Below, in pieces: positions 8,112 through 18,473 of a stretch of DNA of 43,567 nt. Source of the DNA: Campylobacteraceae bacterium (lineage in GTDB: Bacteria > Campylobacterota > Campylobacteria > Campylobacterales > Sulfurovaceae); NCBI GenBank assembly GCA_026983875.1, contig JALSTG010000144.1:1-43567 (forward strand). The letters run 5' to 3'. Position 1 is the stretch's first letter. Every line of letters starts with the position of its first letter. The translations under genes and the position numbers were made by a program. The notes beneath the pieces were generated by a model that was given only the letters and a program-made list of their open reading frames with translations, did not search any database and was not told the origin of the DNA.

Positions 8112-11100
8112 TCATACTGCAGTGTGAACGGACTGGTCTTCCACATTCAAATGCACAGTCGGATCGTCCGATGGTGTATAGTCCGTACTCGGTGCCACGG
8201 GTTCCGCAGCGGTACTATAGTCCCCATCATTTATTTGCGAACTCTGAGGCAAGAGTGAATCGGTACTGCTGTCTCCAAGATCCAAAATCTCATGGAGTGC
8301 AGGGGAAATGACCGACACTTCTGCTCCAAAGAGATCTTGAATTTCTTCGGAAGTCGCCTCTGGCGAAAATTCCGCCTGCAGGTCATCCGTCATAGGCACA
8401 TTTTCAGGCAGCTGAGTATCGAAGTGCAGCACTTCCGTCGACTCGACGCCGCTATATTCGACGAGCATCTCGGCCACATGCTCCATCGCATCCGCATTAT
8501 CTACCGCCTGGGCGCCATTGGTTTCGATGATGGAGACCAGAGCCTCTTCGCTGATCGTCGCCAGATCGAAGCTGTCGTCACTGAAGGCTTCGTGCATCGC
8601 TTCGGTGATAACGATACCGTTGTAGGCATCCCCGTCGTTGTCCAAGGATTGCAGCAGTACCGCCATATTTTCAACATACTGATCGCTCAGATCCGTTCGA
8701 TCCGTTCCGGCGATATCCTGCAGGAAGACTTTACCGTCTTCGATCTGTGTCGTATCGAGGCGTCCGAGCTCAACCTCGCCGATCTTGAAGACGACCGTGT
8801 CGCCATCTGCATAATCAAAAGTCCCGTCGGCATCGGTAAATCCGTGCAGCCCGCTGCTGGTTTCGTAGTACATCCCTTCGACGATACCGTCGATGACCGT
8901 AGAGCTTCGGGTGACATCGGCCGTTCCGTCGACGTGAATTGTATAAGCACCTGCGGTATAGTCACCGTTTCCGGCATCCGTCCACTGATTGGTAAGATTC
9001 AGGGTATCGTCGCCGTCTGCATGTATCGTGAGGGTCGTGTTGGTCCCATCCAGCATCCGCGCCACATCCTCTTGGGCCAGATTGCTCAGCGTGTGCGTAC
9101 CCGTGCGCAAATCGATCGCTTCGATATTGGCAAAAGGCGTATCCGTCCCGCTGAAATCTACATCCGTTCCGGACTTTAGAACCACCGTATCTACTCCGCC
9201 TTCTCCGTCAAAAGTATCCGTCCCATCATAGAGGAACGTATCATCTCCGGAGCTTGGAGCGGCGGGATGGATATTGAGCTCAAATGTAGCGGAGACATCG
9301 GACGATGTATCCGAAGTCGCCTGTTCGACCGTATGGGCCGTCACGGTCACGGTAGCGCTCACGGCACTCTGAATAAACGTAATTTCGTTGACATCCAGTG
9401 CCGGCACGCCGCTAAGTGTATAAGTATCGCTGCTTGCATCATATACCGCAGGGAAATAGCTACCCGCCACTTTGAATGACGCACCCTCACCCAGACCCGT
9501 CAACGTCAGATCCACGACTTCCGAACCGTCCAGATCGATGACGTTGGCATTGAGTCTCAAAGGAATCTCCTCCCCCTCGCCTCCGAAAGTCTTGGTGGGT
9601 TCGATAGTGAGACCGTCCACGACGGGATTGACCTCCGCATTGAAGGTACTGCTCTGGGCATTCCCGCCCTCAGAGAGGATATTGAGAGAGACATCGGGGA
9701 TGGTTCCGCTCCAGTTTTCGGGAGGTTGAATCGCGATATACGCCGGGATCTCTCCGTTGTTCGTCGGAATGTTCCAGAGGTTGTAATCCACCGTTTCATC
9801 CACTCCGTAATGCATCTGCAGCGTCATCTGCCCGTTGACCCCGACATTCTGTGCAATCGTGGCACTCGCGGCATCCGCACCGTAATAGACGATAAATCCA
9901 TTGGGGATACGGTCCAGGGTAATGGAGCTGAGTTTTTCGGAGTCGTCCGGATCTTCTCCATTGACCGTCAATACAACCCGCGTATCTTCGTCACCGCTTG
10001 CGCTCGCTGCAAAGTTGCTAAAGCCGTCCTCGACCGGTGTCACGTCGATCCCGATTGTTTTGTGGGAAACGACCTCCTGAGTATCGTAAGGATTCCACGC
10101 TTCACTCTCTTTGTTTTTGACGTAGAGATCCATATCGACATGTCCGTCCCGATTCTCTGCAGGCTTGTAGACGAAATCCAAAGTGTCGCCGTATTGTACG
10201 TTTTCGATCACGTAGTAGTCCCCGTCGGCGATGCCGGACACCCCGCTGACATGGGTCAAGGTAAGTTGGGTACCGTTGTACCAGAGCGACCCGTTCGTGC
10301 CGTCATCGCCCTGGAAGTCTGTATAGTTTTCATTCAGCTGCAGGTAGACCTTTCCGTCGATGATCTCCGTCCGATTTCCGTCTCCCTGATTATCCATGGT
10401 GACACTGAACTGATAGTCGGTATCTTCGGGGGTGGTCCCCGTACCGGTGGTACTCAGATCCATCGGATCGGTCACGGGCAGAATCGGTGCGGAAAAGTTG
10501 ATCAGTGCCGTCTGGGCATCTCCTGCATCGGCATAGGTCGTCAACTCGATATCGAAATTGAGATCCGTATTATCCGGATCGTTCGCATCCGTATTGTGGT
10601 TTTCCGGCGGTGTGATCGTCAAATTCTGGAGCGCCTGAACGATCGCGGCCTGATCTCCCTGGCCGGTCAAAGTGTACATCTGATTGACCATATCATAGCT
10701 CAAGCCGGGACCGGAAATCGTATATCCTGGGGTAAGATCTCGAATCGTAATACCGAACGATCCCGTCCCGTCCGTCTCTACATGAATCACGTCGCTCAAT
10801 GCGAAAGGCGTATCTTCTCGCAAAATACTCCCTGGATAGGCATCGCTGTCCGTAATATTGTGATCTTCGGAACTGCTCACCGTATAATCGTGATCATGAA
10901 CCCCGTCGTTGTCGATATCCTGATAGAACGCATTGATCGTCGGAGGCGGCGGAGGCGGATTGCCGCTGTCTACATCCGTCGGAACATGAAGCGTGAACGT
11001 CTCACTGTCATTCTGCTCCTGACCGTTTCCGCTATCTTCGTTGAATGCGGTAATCGTAATATCGTAATCCCCGGAAACCAAGGTGCCGTTTTCAAATTTG

Positions 11101-14100
11101 AATACCAGATCGTAGCTGGCATTGCCGTCGAGAGCGATATCCCCTACATCGACGTACCAGAGGCCGGAATAGTTGCTTCCGCCCGTATCCCCGGCATAGT
11201 GGCCATTTTCAATGGTGATTCCCTCAGGAACTCCATGGACCTCGATACGGGTGAACTTTTCGGATCCGTCCTCATCGGGATGTCCGCGACCGTCACTGTC
11301 GATGCCGTGGATCGCAATCTTTTTGGTAAACGTTCCCGTCGAACCGGCTGATGTATCGACGTTGACATCTGCAGCATCTCCGGAAGCGGTTGTGAAGATT
11401 CCGGTAGCCGTAGTCTCTGTCGTCATATCGATATCGTCGGTGACGGCATGCACATCGACGGTATAGTCGATATCCGTATGGCTTTGCGTGGCGGAGTAAG
11501 GATCTCCCGCCCCATCGAGAGCAGTATCCTGGACCGTATAGGAGATCTTGAAGCTGTATTGCCCGTTCATATTGGAATCTTCGGGCAACTGCACAAAGAC
11601 CGGCTGGGGCGTTCCGTTTTGTACCGCTACATCGATGTATCCGTCACCGTCCGTATCCGTCAACTGCTGATGGTTGGCATCATAAAGTGCTACACCGGCG
11701 GGCAGAGAGTCGACTTTGATCTGCAAGGTCTGCAGCTCTTCCGCCCCTGCAGCCGAACCGTCCGCATCCGGAGTGATCATACTGAAGTCGAGTTGATGAT
11801 ACTCATCTTCATCCTGGGTATCGTGGGTGTTGATCGTATTGTCCACTTCCGGAGTGATCATCACTTGCACGGGCTTCGTCGGATGGGTTTTGCTGTCGCC
11901 TTCACGCTCCGTCGTGATCATGGCGATATCAAAGTCCACTTCACCCGCATAGTTCTGAGGTGTGACGAGTTTGACATCCCCGTTTTTGAGATCTGCCAGA
12001 TCGATAAACCATATACGCCCGGCTCCCGTTCCGCCGACCAGCGTAGCACCCTGGATATCAAACGCCGTATCCAGACCGGTGAGTTTGATCGTCAATTTTT
12101 CCGACCCGTCACTGTCATATGAATCCAAAAGATCAGGAGTCGCCAGGATACCCTTCAGATCATAAGGGCCGGAGTCTTCTGTGCCGGTTGCGTTGAAACT
12201 GTGATCCGTACCGTTGTCGTCACTCAAATCAACGTTGGCGAGATCATCATGGACCGGAATATCCGCCACGCCTTTGACCTGAACATTGATATCCAATGCT
12301 GTCGGGGAAAGCTGAGTCGCCGCGACACTGCCGTCGGAGTAATGCTCGACGGAAACTCCCTCTACGTGCAGAGTGAAGTCTTCGTCGCTGTTATGCGGAG
12401 GAATGATCTTGAATACGGCATCGTTGTCAAAGTCCGTAATCTTCAGCTTCCAGGTGCCGTCACCGTTGTCCGTGATGTCCAAGCCGCTTCCGGAAGCCGT
12501 ATTTTTGTCGATCAAGACGCCGTCGTAATAGAGGGAGGCTCCGTCGGGTACCTGATCGACGGTAATGTCGTAGGTCTCGGATCCGTCGGTATCGTCGCTG
12601 CTGGCGACGATACCCAAATCGATGCCGTTTTGCGGTGCATCGATATCTGCCGCATTGGCATCGTTGGAGATATTGCCCTGGGTGCGACCAGCATCCTCCT
12701 CACCGATAGGCTGAGCCACCTGGAGCGTACAGTCATCGACGACCGGCGTGACATCGACAGTGAAGTAGACTTTGGCGATCTTGGTCGTATCGACGTAGCT
12801 CGTGTCGCTGTCGTGATCCGCCACCGAGAGGGTAATGACTCCGTTGTCGATCGTCCCGCCGAACTGTTCCGGAAGCTGTAGTGTGAAACTCGGATCATCG
12901 TCGGTATTGTCCGGGAAGGCGATCGTTACGCTCGCATCGGCGGTATTGTCATCGCTCCCGCCTGCAGCGACGGCGCTCACGCCGCCCAGTGTGACGACCG
13001 TGCCGTTGGGAATGCCGCTGATCGTATAGCTGCGATGCTCGCTGCCGTCCAGATCTCCGTGGGCTCCTCCGGGCCCCTTCTGCGCACCGCTCACGGCGGA
13101 GAGGAGAGCGGTCAGGTCGATCGCGCCGTCTCCTTCGCTGCGCGTATTGAAAGTATAGGTATCATCCTGATGAACATTGGTAGAGATCGTGCCTTCCGAA
13201 TTATCGTCCCACTTCAATGCGACATCATCCGTTCGTGCTTCGATGGCAAGGGTGAAAGAGTCACTGGCAGATTCCGTCAAAACGCTGCTGTTGGGATCGA
13301 GAGGCACGCCGCTGTCATCCGTCTCGTAGGAGGTAACCGAGAGCGTCATCTGGACGTCGATGTCGTTATCTTCCGCCGGAATGAGCTGTAGGGCGTTGAA
13401 TTCCGACTCACTCAGCGATATCGCTCCATCGGCCGAAGGATCGAGCCCACTGATATGATAATCGCTGACATCGTTGAGATAGAATTTGACGGTATCGCCA
13501 TCGGCTCCGATCGTCGCCAGTACCGTACCGTTGGTGTCTATCAGTTTCGCACCGGCCACGGCGGCGCCGTTGTCGAATTGCAGTTCGATGTAGCCAAGCC
13601 GCTCGGGATGATCTCCTGCATCCGTACCGTTCTGGTCGGTTTGATCGCTGCTGAGTGAAGGCTTGCTGAGATTCAAAGAGACTTTATTATTACCCTCAGT
13701 CTGATTGTCCTTGTCCTCCGTGGTGGAAAGATCACTCACAGCGACGCTGGGGGCATCGGCGACCGGAGTCACCGTCAAATCGACATGGGCACTGGCCGTA
13801 TCCCCGTCTGTATCGCTTACCGAATAATCGAAACCGTGTGTCGATCCGCTGTAGTCATGATGGGGAGTGAAAGTCAGCGTCCCATCACCGTTATTAGTCA
13901 ATTTACCGACCACGTCATTGAGCCCAGTGTCGTAGATATCGATACTGCTGCCGCTTGATACGCTCTGATCGCCGTCTACCCCGTTATTCAGTGTAATCTC
14001 GCCGCTTGAGAAGGATTCGTTGCTGATAATGATCGTCTGCGTATAATCCTCAGCGAGAGAGAGAGCCTGATCACTGCTTTGAGGCAGCGAGTCGTTGACC

Positions 14101-17100
14101 GTGACGGTGAAGTGGACAGGATCGCTGGTCTCTCCCTGATCACTGATTTCGAACGCAAAATCCAATACCACATCATCATCGCTGTCGACGGTGGGATGAT
14201 CGATATTTTTGAACTGGGTGTAGGTGTGGCTGTCGTCGCTGCCTCCCGGGGCATTCTTATCCAGGGTGATCACAAAGACCCGATCGTCATCCATCCGGCC
14301 GGATCCCTTGTAAGCGGTGATCGTATCGCCGTTGACCTCATATTCGATCGCCACGCCGTCGGAGGTCAGAGTCGTATAGGAAGCGTCATCGGAAGTGAAG
14401 GTCGGCGCCCCAGTGAAAGAGAGCGTGTAACCATTGTCGCCTGCCGGTGCCGTAATCCCCAGGCTGTCGGTATCTGTCAGGGTAGAAGTGGGGTCGAGAG
14501 GGTCGAAATTATCTTCGTCCACGTAGGAGTTTTCCGGCGTGCCGGGCGTGACTCCGTCGATGATTTCACCCGTCGTCGACTTGTCCGTGGCGTGGATTTC
14601 AAGGTTTTCGAAGGTACCGTCGTCGTCACTTACCGAAGCGATAGAGACGGTGTAGTGTTCGGTCCCCTCCGCGGTAAAGTCATCCAGAGGAACGTTGACG
14701 AATGTCTGAGAGGAACCTCCGGTAATCGTGACGGAGGTGGTCAGAGTGCTGAAGTCGGCACTGGTATCCACCCCGTCCGTGGATGTGTAGGTCAAGGTAA
14801 CCGTCACGCTCTTTCCGCTGGGAAGCGTGACCGGATTTCCATCTTTGTCGACAAGAGATACCGTATGACTCAACTGATTGCCCTCGATAACGGAATCGGG
14901 ATGAGTGATTTTGACATAGACGGTATCTACCGGCTGATTGGGCGTCGCATCTCCACTGGCTCCATCGGTGATGGTCGTGGTCACCGGATCGGTATGGACC
15001 TGGACGTTCTCGTAGCCGCTGCCCGAAACCGGAGCGTAGGAGTCGGCATCGATCGCCACCTTATACTTCTCACCGTTATCGGCCCGGTAGTCATCCAGGG
15101 TATCGATACTGAAGGCCTGCCCCAAGCTCACCTCTTGGCTCTGGGTCGCGGCGTAATCTTGGCTACCGTCGATGGCGCTTTGGCTCGTCACACCGTGGGC
15201 GTCTTGATCGGCCGTCGTGATCGTGACCGTTCCGATCTGGTTGACGGGCTCCAGTACCGTATCGGTCGTATACTCACTCGCCCCGGGCTTGAAGGCCAGG
15301 GCCATGTAATAAGCCGCGTCATCCTCGGGAACCTCGTTGGCGAAGACGTAGGTGTTGACGTTTCCGTTGCCGTCATCGACGAGGATCGGATTACCGTTAC
15401 TGTCACAGGCGACCAGGCGGATCTGGACCACTTCGTGATTGCTCTCCGCGTGGGTCGGATCGTTGGTCTCGTCATCCAGGCTGTTGGGATCGTTGGGATT
15501 CGTGCCGCTGTCGTCGGTGATGGTCGTGGTTACCGCCCCTTGATCGATACTGACGTCTTCGTAGACCGGCGTATTGGGAGCGCTATAGTTACCGATCGTA
15601 ACGGTAAAGGTCTCACCGTTATCGGCCATATAGTCATCCAAGGCATCTGCCGAAACCGCCGTCCCCAGGGCGATCCCCGTCACGTTGCTCTGAGGCAGGT
15701 AGTCGTTGCTTCCCTCGGGAGCGCCGGTATTCGTATCCCGTGTCGCCGTAGCGTCGGTGAAGGTGAAATCCACCGTTCCTTGCTGCAGGGAGCTATCGAG
15801 CACCGTCGCATCACTGAAGGTCGTCGTCCCGGGAGCGAAGGCCAGGGCTACGTAATGGGTCGTTCCCCCTTCGGGAGCCTCGTTGGCCTCCAGGTAGTGC
15901 CCGTCGTTGGAATCTTTCAGGGGCACTCCGTTTTCATCGGAGGCAAAGACCTTGATGATCACCGGCTCTGCGTTCTTCTCCGGCCCGTCGCTATGATCAC
16001 CCGGCGTATAGGGATCGGAATTGTCACGAATCGTCGTCGTGACATTGTCGAAATGCTCCGTGCCCTGGGAATCGGTATAGCCGTCATGATCGACATTTTC
16101 AAACTCGTTTTGCGTTACCGAATCGATGGTGAGACGATACTGCTCTCCATTGTCCGCGATATAGTCGTCGATCGTATCGACGTCAAAGCTGACGCTGAAG
16201 CTTCCGGAGGGAATCGTCAAAGTGATGGTATCTCCGTCCGTATATTGCGTATCGTCGTTTTGCGTCGTGAGATTGTTGTACCGGACCGTCACTTGCATAT
16301 CCTGGGTAACCGTCACCGGATTCCCGTCATGATCGAGAAGCCTGACCTGATAACCCTGTGCCGTATCCCCTTCGGCTACACTGTTGGGACCGACAATTTC
16401 CAGATAGACGGTATCGGCGGTATCATAACCTCCTTCGTCGGGGTTGGGATCGTTGGGCTCGTTGTCGGTGATCGTACCGATTGCACTGACGATATCGCTG
16501 GAGGCTCCGTTGGCTACCGTATGGGGCAAGAGCTGCTCATAGGTATTGTTTTGCTGAGAGACGTTGGAAATCGTAGCGATGTACTGCTCGTCTTGTTCAT
16601 TATAATAATCGTCCACCGCATTTACGGTAAAAGTGGTCGAACTGGTTCCGGCAAGGATCTGAACCGTGGTCACCGGGGCATAATCGTCCCCTGCGGTCGC
16701 AGGATCCTGGCCGTATCCATTGTAATCGATCGTCACGGTAATCGTCTCACCGGCTGCCACGGTTACCGGATCGCCGTTTTCGTCTACCAGCTCGACAGTA
16801 TGCGTCAGTTGGCCGCCTTCCGGGGCACTGTCGTCATGGAAAAGTTTGACGAAGACTTTGGTCGGCACCGCACCGTCATAGATCGTCGTCGTCACCGGAG
16901 AAGTATCGATAGAGACATCTTCATATCCGCCTCCGGCAGAGGGACGGGTATAAGAGTCGGCATCGATCGTGACGGTATAGGTCTCTCCGTCATCATTGAC
17001 GATATCGTTGAATGTTTCGGTACCGATGACGCTCCCCAACTGCACCGAAACCTGCGGATCGTTGTCGAAGTCCTGGGAGCCGTCGTTGGTACTCTGACTG

Positions 17101-18329
17101 GAAGCACCCCCCGCCGAACCGTCATGGAACGAGATATCGACCGTCCCCTGTTGCAAAGCGGCATCGAGAACCGAGTCGTCATTGAAAGTCGTCGTTCCCG
17201 GGCGGAAAGCCAATGCCATGTAGTGGGCCGTTTCTCCCTCTATGACGCTGTTAGCTACTTGATAATCCCCCGTCGCCGGATCCCGAATAATCTCCCCGTT
17301 GTCATCGAGAGCGATCAACTTGATCACCACGGGCTCACTGTCGGGTTCCGCCCCGTCGTTGGGATCATTGGGGTCATTGGGGGTCCCGTCGGTAGCCGCG
17401 TTGTCATGAATCGTCGTCGTCACCGGCTCCGGGTCTATCGTTACATTGCCGTACCCTCCTCCGGCCGTCCCATAGGAGCCGTCGGCGATTGAAACCGTAA
17501 ACTCTTCGGAGTCGTCGGCCATATAATCATCAAAAAGCTCGGTAGAGATGGGAGTGCCTAGCGGGACATTGACCTGGGTCGCATTGGAGAAGTCCTGGCT
17601 TCCGTCCTGGGCACTTTGGTGATCGGCGCCCTGAGCCGAATCGTTCCGGAAAAGGATCGTCACGGTACCACTCTGGTCACTCAAACGTGTCTCGGGAGTA
17701 AACTCCGTCGTCCCCGGTTGGAACGCCAGCGCCATATACTGAGTCGCTTCCCCTTCGTAGCCTTCGTTCGCCACGGCATAATGCCCCTGAGGATCCAAAA
17801 TGGGGTTTCCGTCCTGATCCAGGGCGATCAGTTTGATAATGACCGGAGGATTGGGGCCTCCGCTCTCCATCTCGGCATAGGGATCGTATTCGTGACGGAA
17901 CTCATCTTCAAAGCGATTATCCCTGAGAGGAGCGTCGATATTGACTTCATCCTGTGCACCCGGACGCCAGAAGCCGGTGTTGTTCATCCAGAAGTCACCA
18001 TGTTTGATGGGAGCCTGCAGCTGCCAATCAGTTTCTATATTTTCCAGAAAGTCGTGATAGTCGGTCGTTTCGGGAATTTTTTTCTCTTCGGGTTGTTTCT
18101 CCTCTTCGGAAGGTGCTTCCGCCGTCGGAGTCTCTGTCTGTTCTGCCGCAGTCGCATCCGACTCGACCGCCGGACGCAGAGCATCTACGACGACATGACC
18201 CGCAGCATCGACCACCACTTCACCTTCGTATATCGGATCATCCGGATGAATTTCTCTCAAATTCCCTTCCGGATCCTTGGCATAATACTGACCTGTCAAA
18301 TCTTTGAGGTATCCTATGATCCTTTTCAT
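8112..18329 (-). CDS. Giant LapA-like type I-secreted adhesin
   Basis: This about 3,405-residue acidic protein is probably a surface adhesin exported by the neighbouring type I system. I start it at ATG 18329 because AAAAGGG lies 5-6 bp before it; the ORF track uses a TTG 15 bp upstream. Residues 1-50 resemble a LapA retention module (GYLKDLTGQYYAKDPEGNLR, then GEVVVDAAGHVVV). A charged linker follows. From about 155 to 1255 come seven Calx-beta-like modules of two subtypes in the order A-A-B-B-A-A-B, each closing in a TTxTxD-type strand. About 1255-3015 is cadherin/VCBS-like repeats with DxDGS motifs and a six-proline hinge near 2460. A short RTX-like GDDTFLYDGTD block (about 3025) and a DGIVEGMYYETSSG domain (about 3145) end the protein. 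There is no Sec signal peptide, as expected for type I export. Confidence 0.88.
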   Translation of the reverse strand: MKRIIGYLKDLTGQYYAKDPEGNLREIHPDDPIYEGEVVVDAAGHVVVDALRPAVESDATAAEQTETPTAEAPSEEEKQPEEKKIPETTDYHDFLENIETDWQLQAPIKHGDFWMNNTGFWRPGAQDEVNIDAPLRDNRFEDEFRHEYDPYAEMESGGPNPPVIIKLIALDQDGNPILDPQGHYAVANEGYEGEATQYMALAFQPGTTEFTPETRLSDQSGTVTILFRNDSAQGADHQSAQDGSQDFSNATQVNVPLGTPISTELFDDYMADDSEEFTVSIADGSYGTAGGGYGNVTIDPEPVTTTIHDNAATDGTPNDPNDPNDGAEPDSEPVVIKLIALDDNGEIIRDPATGDYQVANSVIEGETAHYMALAFRPGTTTFNDDSVLDAALQQGTVDISFHDGSAGGASSQSTNDGSQDFDNDPQVSVQLGSVIGTETFNDIVNDDGETYTVTIDADSYTRPSAGGGYEDVSIDTSPVTTTIYDGAVPTKVFVKLFHDDSAPEGGQLTHTVELVDENGDPVTVAAGETITVTIDYNGYGQDPATAGDDYAPVTTVQILAGTSSTTFTVNAVDDYYNEQDEQYIATISNVSQQNNTYEQLLPHTVANGASSDIVSAIGTITDNEPNDPNPDEGGYDTADTVYLEIVGPNSVAEGDTAQGYQVRLLDHDGNPVTVTQDMQVTVRYNNLTTQNDDTQYTDGDTITLTIPSGSFSVSFDVDTIDDYIADNGEQYRLTIDSVTQNEFENVDHDGYTDSQGTEHFDNVTTTIRDNSDPYTPGDHSDGPEKNAEPVIIKVFASDENGVPLKDSNDGHYLEANEAPEGGTTHYVALAFAPGTTTFSDATVLDSSLQQGTVDFTFTDATATRDTNTGAPEGSNDYLPQSNVTGIALGTAVSADALDDYMADNGETFTVTIGNYSAPNTPVYEDVSIDQGAVTTTITDDSGTNPNDPNSLDDETNDPTHAESNHEVVQIRLVACDSNGNPILVDDGNGNVNTYVFANEVPEDDAAYYMALAFKPGASEYTTDTVLEPVNQIGTVTITTADQDAHGVTSQSAIDGSQDYAATQSQEVSLGQAFSIDTLDDYRADNGEKYKVAIDADSYAPVSGSGYENVQVHTDPVTTTITDGASGDATPNQPVDTVYVKITHPDSVIEGNQLSHTVSLVDKDGNPVTLPSGKSVTVTLTYTSTDGVDTSADFSTLTTSVTITGGSSQTFVNVPLDDFTAEGTEHYTVSIASVSDDDGTFENLEIHATDKSTTGEIIDGVTPGTPENSYVDEDNFDPLDPTSTLTDTDSLGITAPAGDNGYTLSFTGAPTFTSDDASYTTLTSDGVAIEYEVNGDTITAYKGSGRMDDDRVFVITLDKNAPGGSDDSHTYTQFKNIDHPTVDSDDDVVLDFAFEISDQGETSDPVHFTVTVNDSLPQSSDQALSLAEDYTQTIIISNESFSSGEITLNNGVDGDQSVSSGSSIDIYDTGLNDVVGKLTNNGDGTLTFTPHHDYSGSTHGFDYSVSDTDGDTASAHVDLTVTPVADAPSVAVSDLSTTEDKDNQTEGNNKVSLNLSKPSLSSDQTDQNGTDAGDHPERLGYIELQFDNGAAVAGAKLIDTNGTVLATIGADGDTVKFYLNDVSDYHISGLDPSADGAISLSESEFNALQLIPAEDNDIDVQMTLSVTSYETDDSGVPLDPNSSVLTESASDSFTLAIEARTDDVALKWDDNSEGTISTNVHQDDTYTFNTRSEGDGAIDLTALLSAVSGAQKGPGGAHGDLDGSEHRSYTISGIPNGTVVTLGGVSAVAAGGSDDNTADASVTIAFPDNTDDDPSFTLQLPEQFGGTIDNGVITLSVADHDSDTSYVDTTKIAKVYFTVDVTPVVDDCTLQVAQPIGEEDAGRTQGNISNDANAADIDAPQNGIDLGIVASSDDTDGSETYDITVDQVPDGASLYYDGVLIDKNTASGSGLDITDNGDGTWKLKITDFDNDAVFKIIPPHNSDEDFTLHVEGVSVEHYSDGSVAATQLSPTALDINVQVKGVADIPVHDDLANVDLSDDNGTDHSFNATGTEDSGPYDLKGILATPDLLDSYDSDGSEKLTIKLTGLDTAFDIQGATLVGGTGAGRIWFIDLADLKNGDVKLVTPQNYAGEVDFDIAMITTEREGDSKTHPTKPVQVMITPEVDNTINTHDTQDEDEYHQLDFSMITPDADGSAAGAEELQTLQIKVDSLPAGVALYDANHQQLTDTDGDGYIDVAVQNGTPQPVFVQLPEDSNMNGQYSFKISYTVQDTALDGAGDPYSATQSHTDIDYTVDVHAVTDDIDMTTETTATGIFTTASGDAADVNVDTSAGSTGTFTKKIAIHGIDSDGRGHPDEDGSEKFTRIEVHGVPEGITIENGHYAGDTGGSNYSGLWYVDVGDIALDGNASYDLVFKFENGTLVSGDYDITITAFNEDSGNGQEQNDSETFTLHVPTDVDSGNPPPPPPTINAFYQDIDNDGVHDHDYTVSSSEDHNITDSDAYPGSILREDTPFALSDVIHVETDGTGSFGITIRDLTPGYTISGPGLSYDMVNQMYTLTGQGDQAAIVQALQNLTITPPENHNTDANDPDNTDLNFDIELTTYADAGDAQTALINFSAPILPVTDPMDLSTTGTGTTPEDTDYQFSVTMDNQGDGNRTEIIDGKVYLQLNENYTDFQGDDGTNGSLWYNGTQLTLTHVSGVSGIADGDYYVIENVQYGDTLDFVYKPAENRDGHVDMDLYVKNKESEAWNPYDTQEVVSHKTIGIDVTPVEDGFSNFAASASGDEDTRVVLTVNGEDPDDSEKLSSITLDRIPNGFIVYYGADAASATIAQNVGVNGQMTLQMHYGVDETVDYNLWNIPTNNGEIPAYIAIQPPENWSGTIPDVSLNILSEGGNAQSSTFNAEVNPVVDGLTIEPTKTFGGEGEEIPLRLNANVIDLDGSEVVDLTLTGLGEGASFKVAGSYFPAVYDASSDTYTLSGVPALDVNEITFIQSAVSATVTVTAHTVEQATSDTSSDVSATFELNIHPAAPSSGDDTFLYDGTDTFDGEGGVDTVVLKSGTDVDFSGTDTPFANIEAIDLRTGTHTLSNLAQEDVARMLDGTNTTLTIHADGDDTLNLTNQWTDAGNGDYTAGAYTIHVDGTADVTRSSTVIDGIVEGMYYETSSGLHGFTDADGTFDYADGDTVVFKIGEVELGRLDTTQIEDGKVFLQDIAGTDRTDLSDQYVENMAVLLQSLDNDGDAYNGIVITEAMHEAFSDDSFDLATISEEALVSIIETNGAQAVDNADAMEHVAEMLVEYSGVESTEVLHFDTQLPENVPMTDDLQAEFSPEATSEEIQDLFGAEVSVISPALHEILDLGDSSTDSLLPQSSQINDGDYSTAAEPVAPSTDYTPSDDPTVHLNVEDQSVHTAV
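17355..17381 (-). repeat. 9-bp tandem repeat coding PND-PND-PND in the adhesin
   Basis: Three nearly identical 9-bp units (GTCGTTGGG, ATCATTGGG, GTCATTGGG on +) encode a Pro-Asn-Asp linker between the first two Calx-beta modules. Because the unit is a multiple of three, slippage would change linker length without breaking the frame. Confidence 0.6.
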
Positions 18330-18391
18330 TTCTGCCCTTTTCAATCTCTTGGTTGTCGTAGTTCTCTAAGAAGAGAGGAGGATGACCTGCA

Positions 18392-18420
18392 ACTACATTA
18401 CACATCTTTATGAATGTAGT
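18392..18420 (-). promoter_or_regulatory. Hairpin in the adhesin leader
   Basis: ACTACATT and AATGTAGT form perfect 8-bp arms, with an inner CAT/ATG extension. On the minus strand it sits right behind a candidate -10 box (TAAAAT, 18428-18423) and about 63 bp before the adhesin ATG, so it would form near the 5' end of such a transcript. No T-run follows, so it is not a simple terminator. Confidence 0.5.
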
Positions 18421-18449
18421 CTATTTTATCTAACTGTACCTACCGAAGC

Positions 18450-18469
18450 GTGTAGGATTTTTCCTACAC
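18450..18469 (-). promoter_or_regulatory. Perfect 8-bp hairpin behind the OmpA-like gene
   Basis: GTGTAGGA and TCCTACAC enclose a 4-nt loop just 4 bp downstream of the OmpA-gene stop. On the transcribed strand there is no U-tract after it, so a classical rho-independent terminator is unlikely. A processing site, partial attenuator or 3'-end stabiliser that lowers read-through into the adhesin gene is possible. Confidence 0.5.
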
Positions 18470-18473
18470 CGTT

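Noticed and set aside
8112-8146. N-terminal extension of the autotransporter to 8146
   Set aside because: It would overlap the adhesin stop and put 36 residues before the signal peptide. The ATG at 8038 has a good Shine-Dalgarno.
9726-11351. 541-residue plus-strand ORF
   Set aside because: Same reason: antisense shadow of the adhesin, with no recognisable motif.
14079-17492. 1,137-residue plus-strand ORF
   Set aside because: It lies wholly antisense to the adhesin repeats. Asp/Thr/Val-rich repeat coding gives few stops on the other strand; the protein is rich in Arg, Ile and Val with no domain and no ribosome-binding site.
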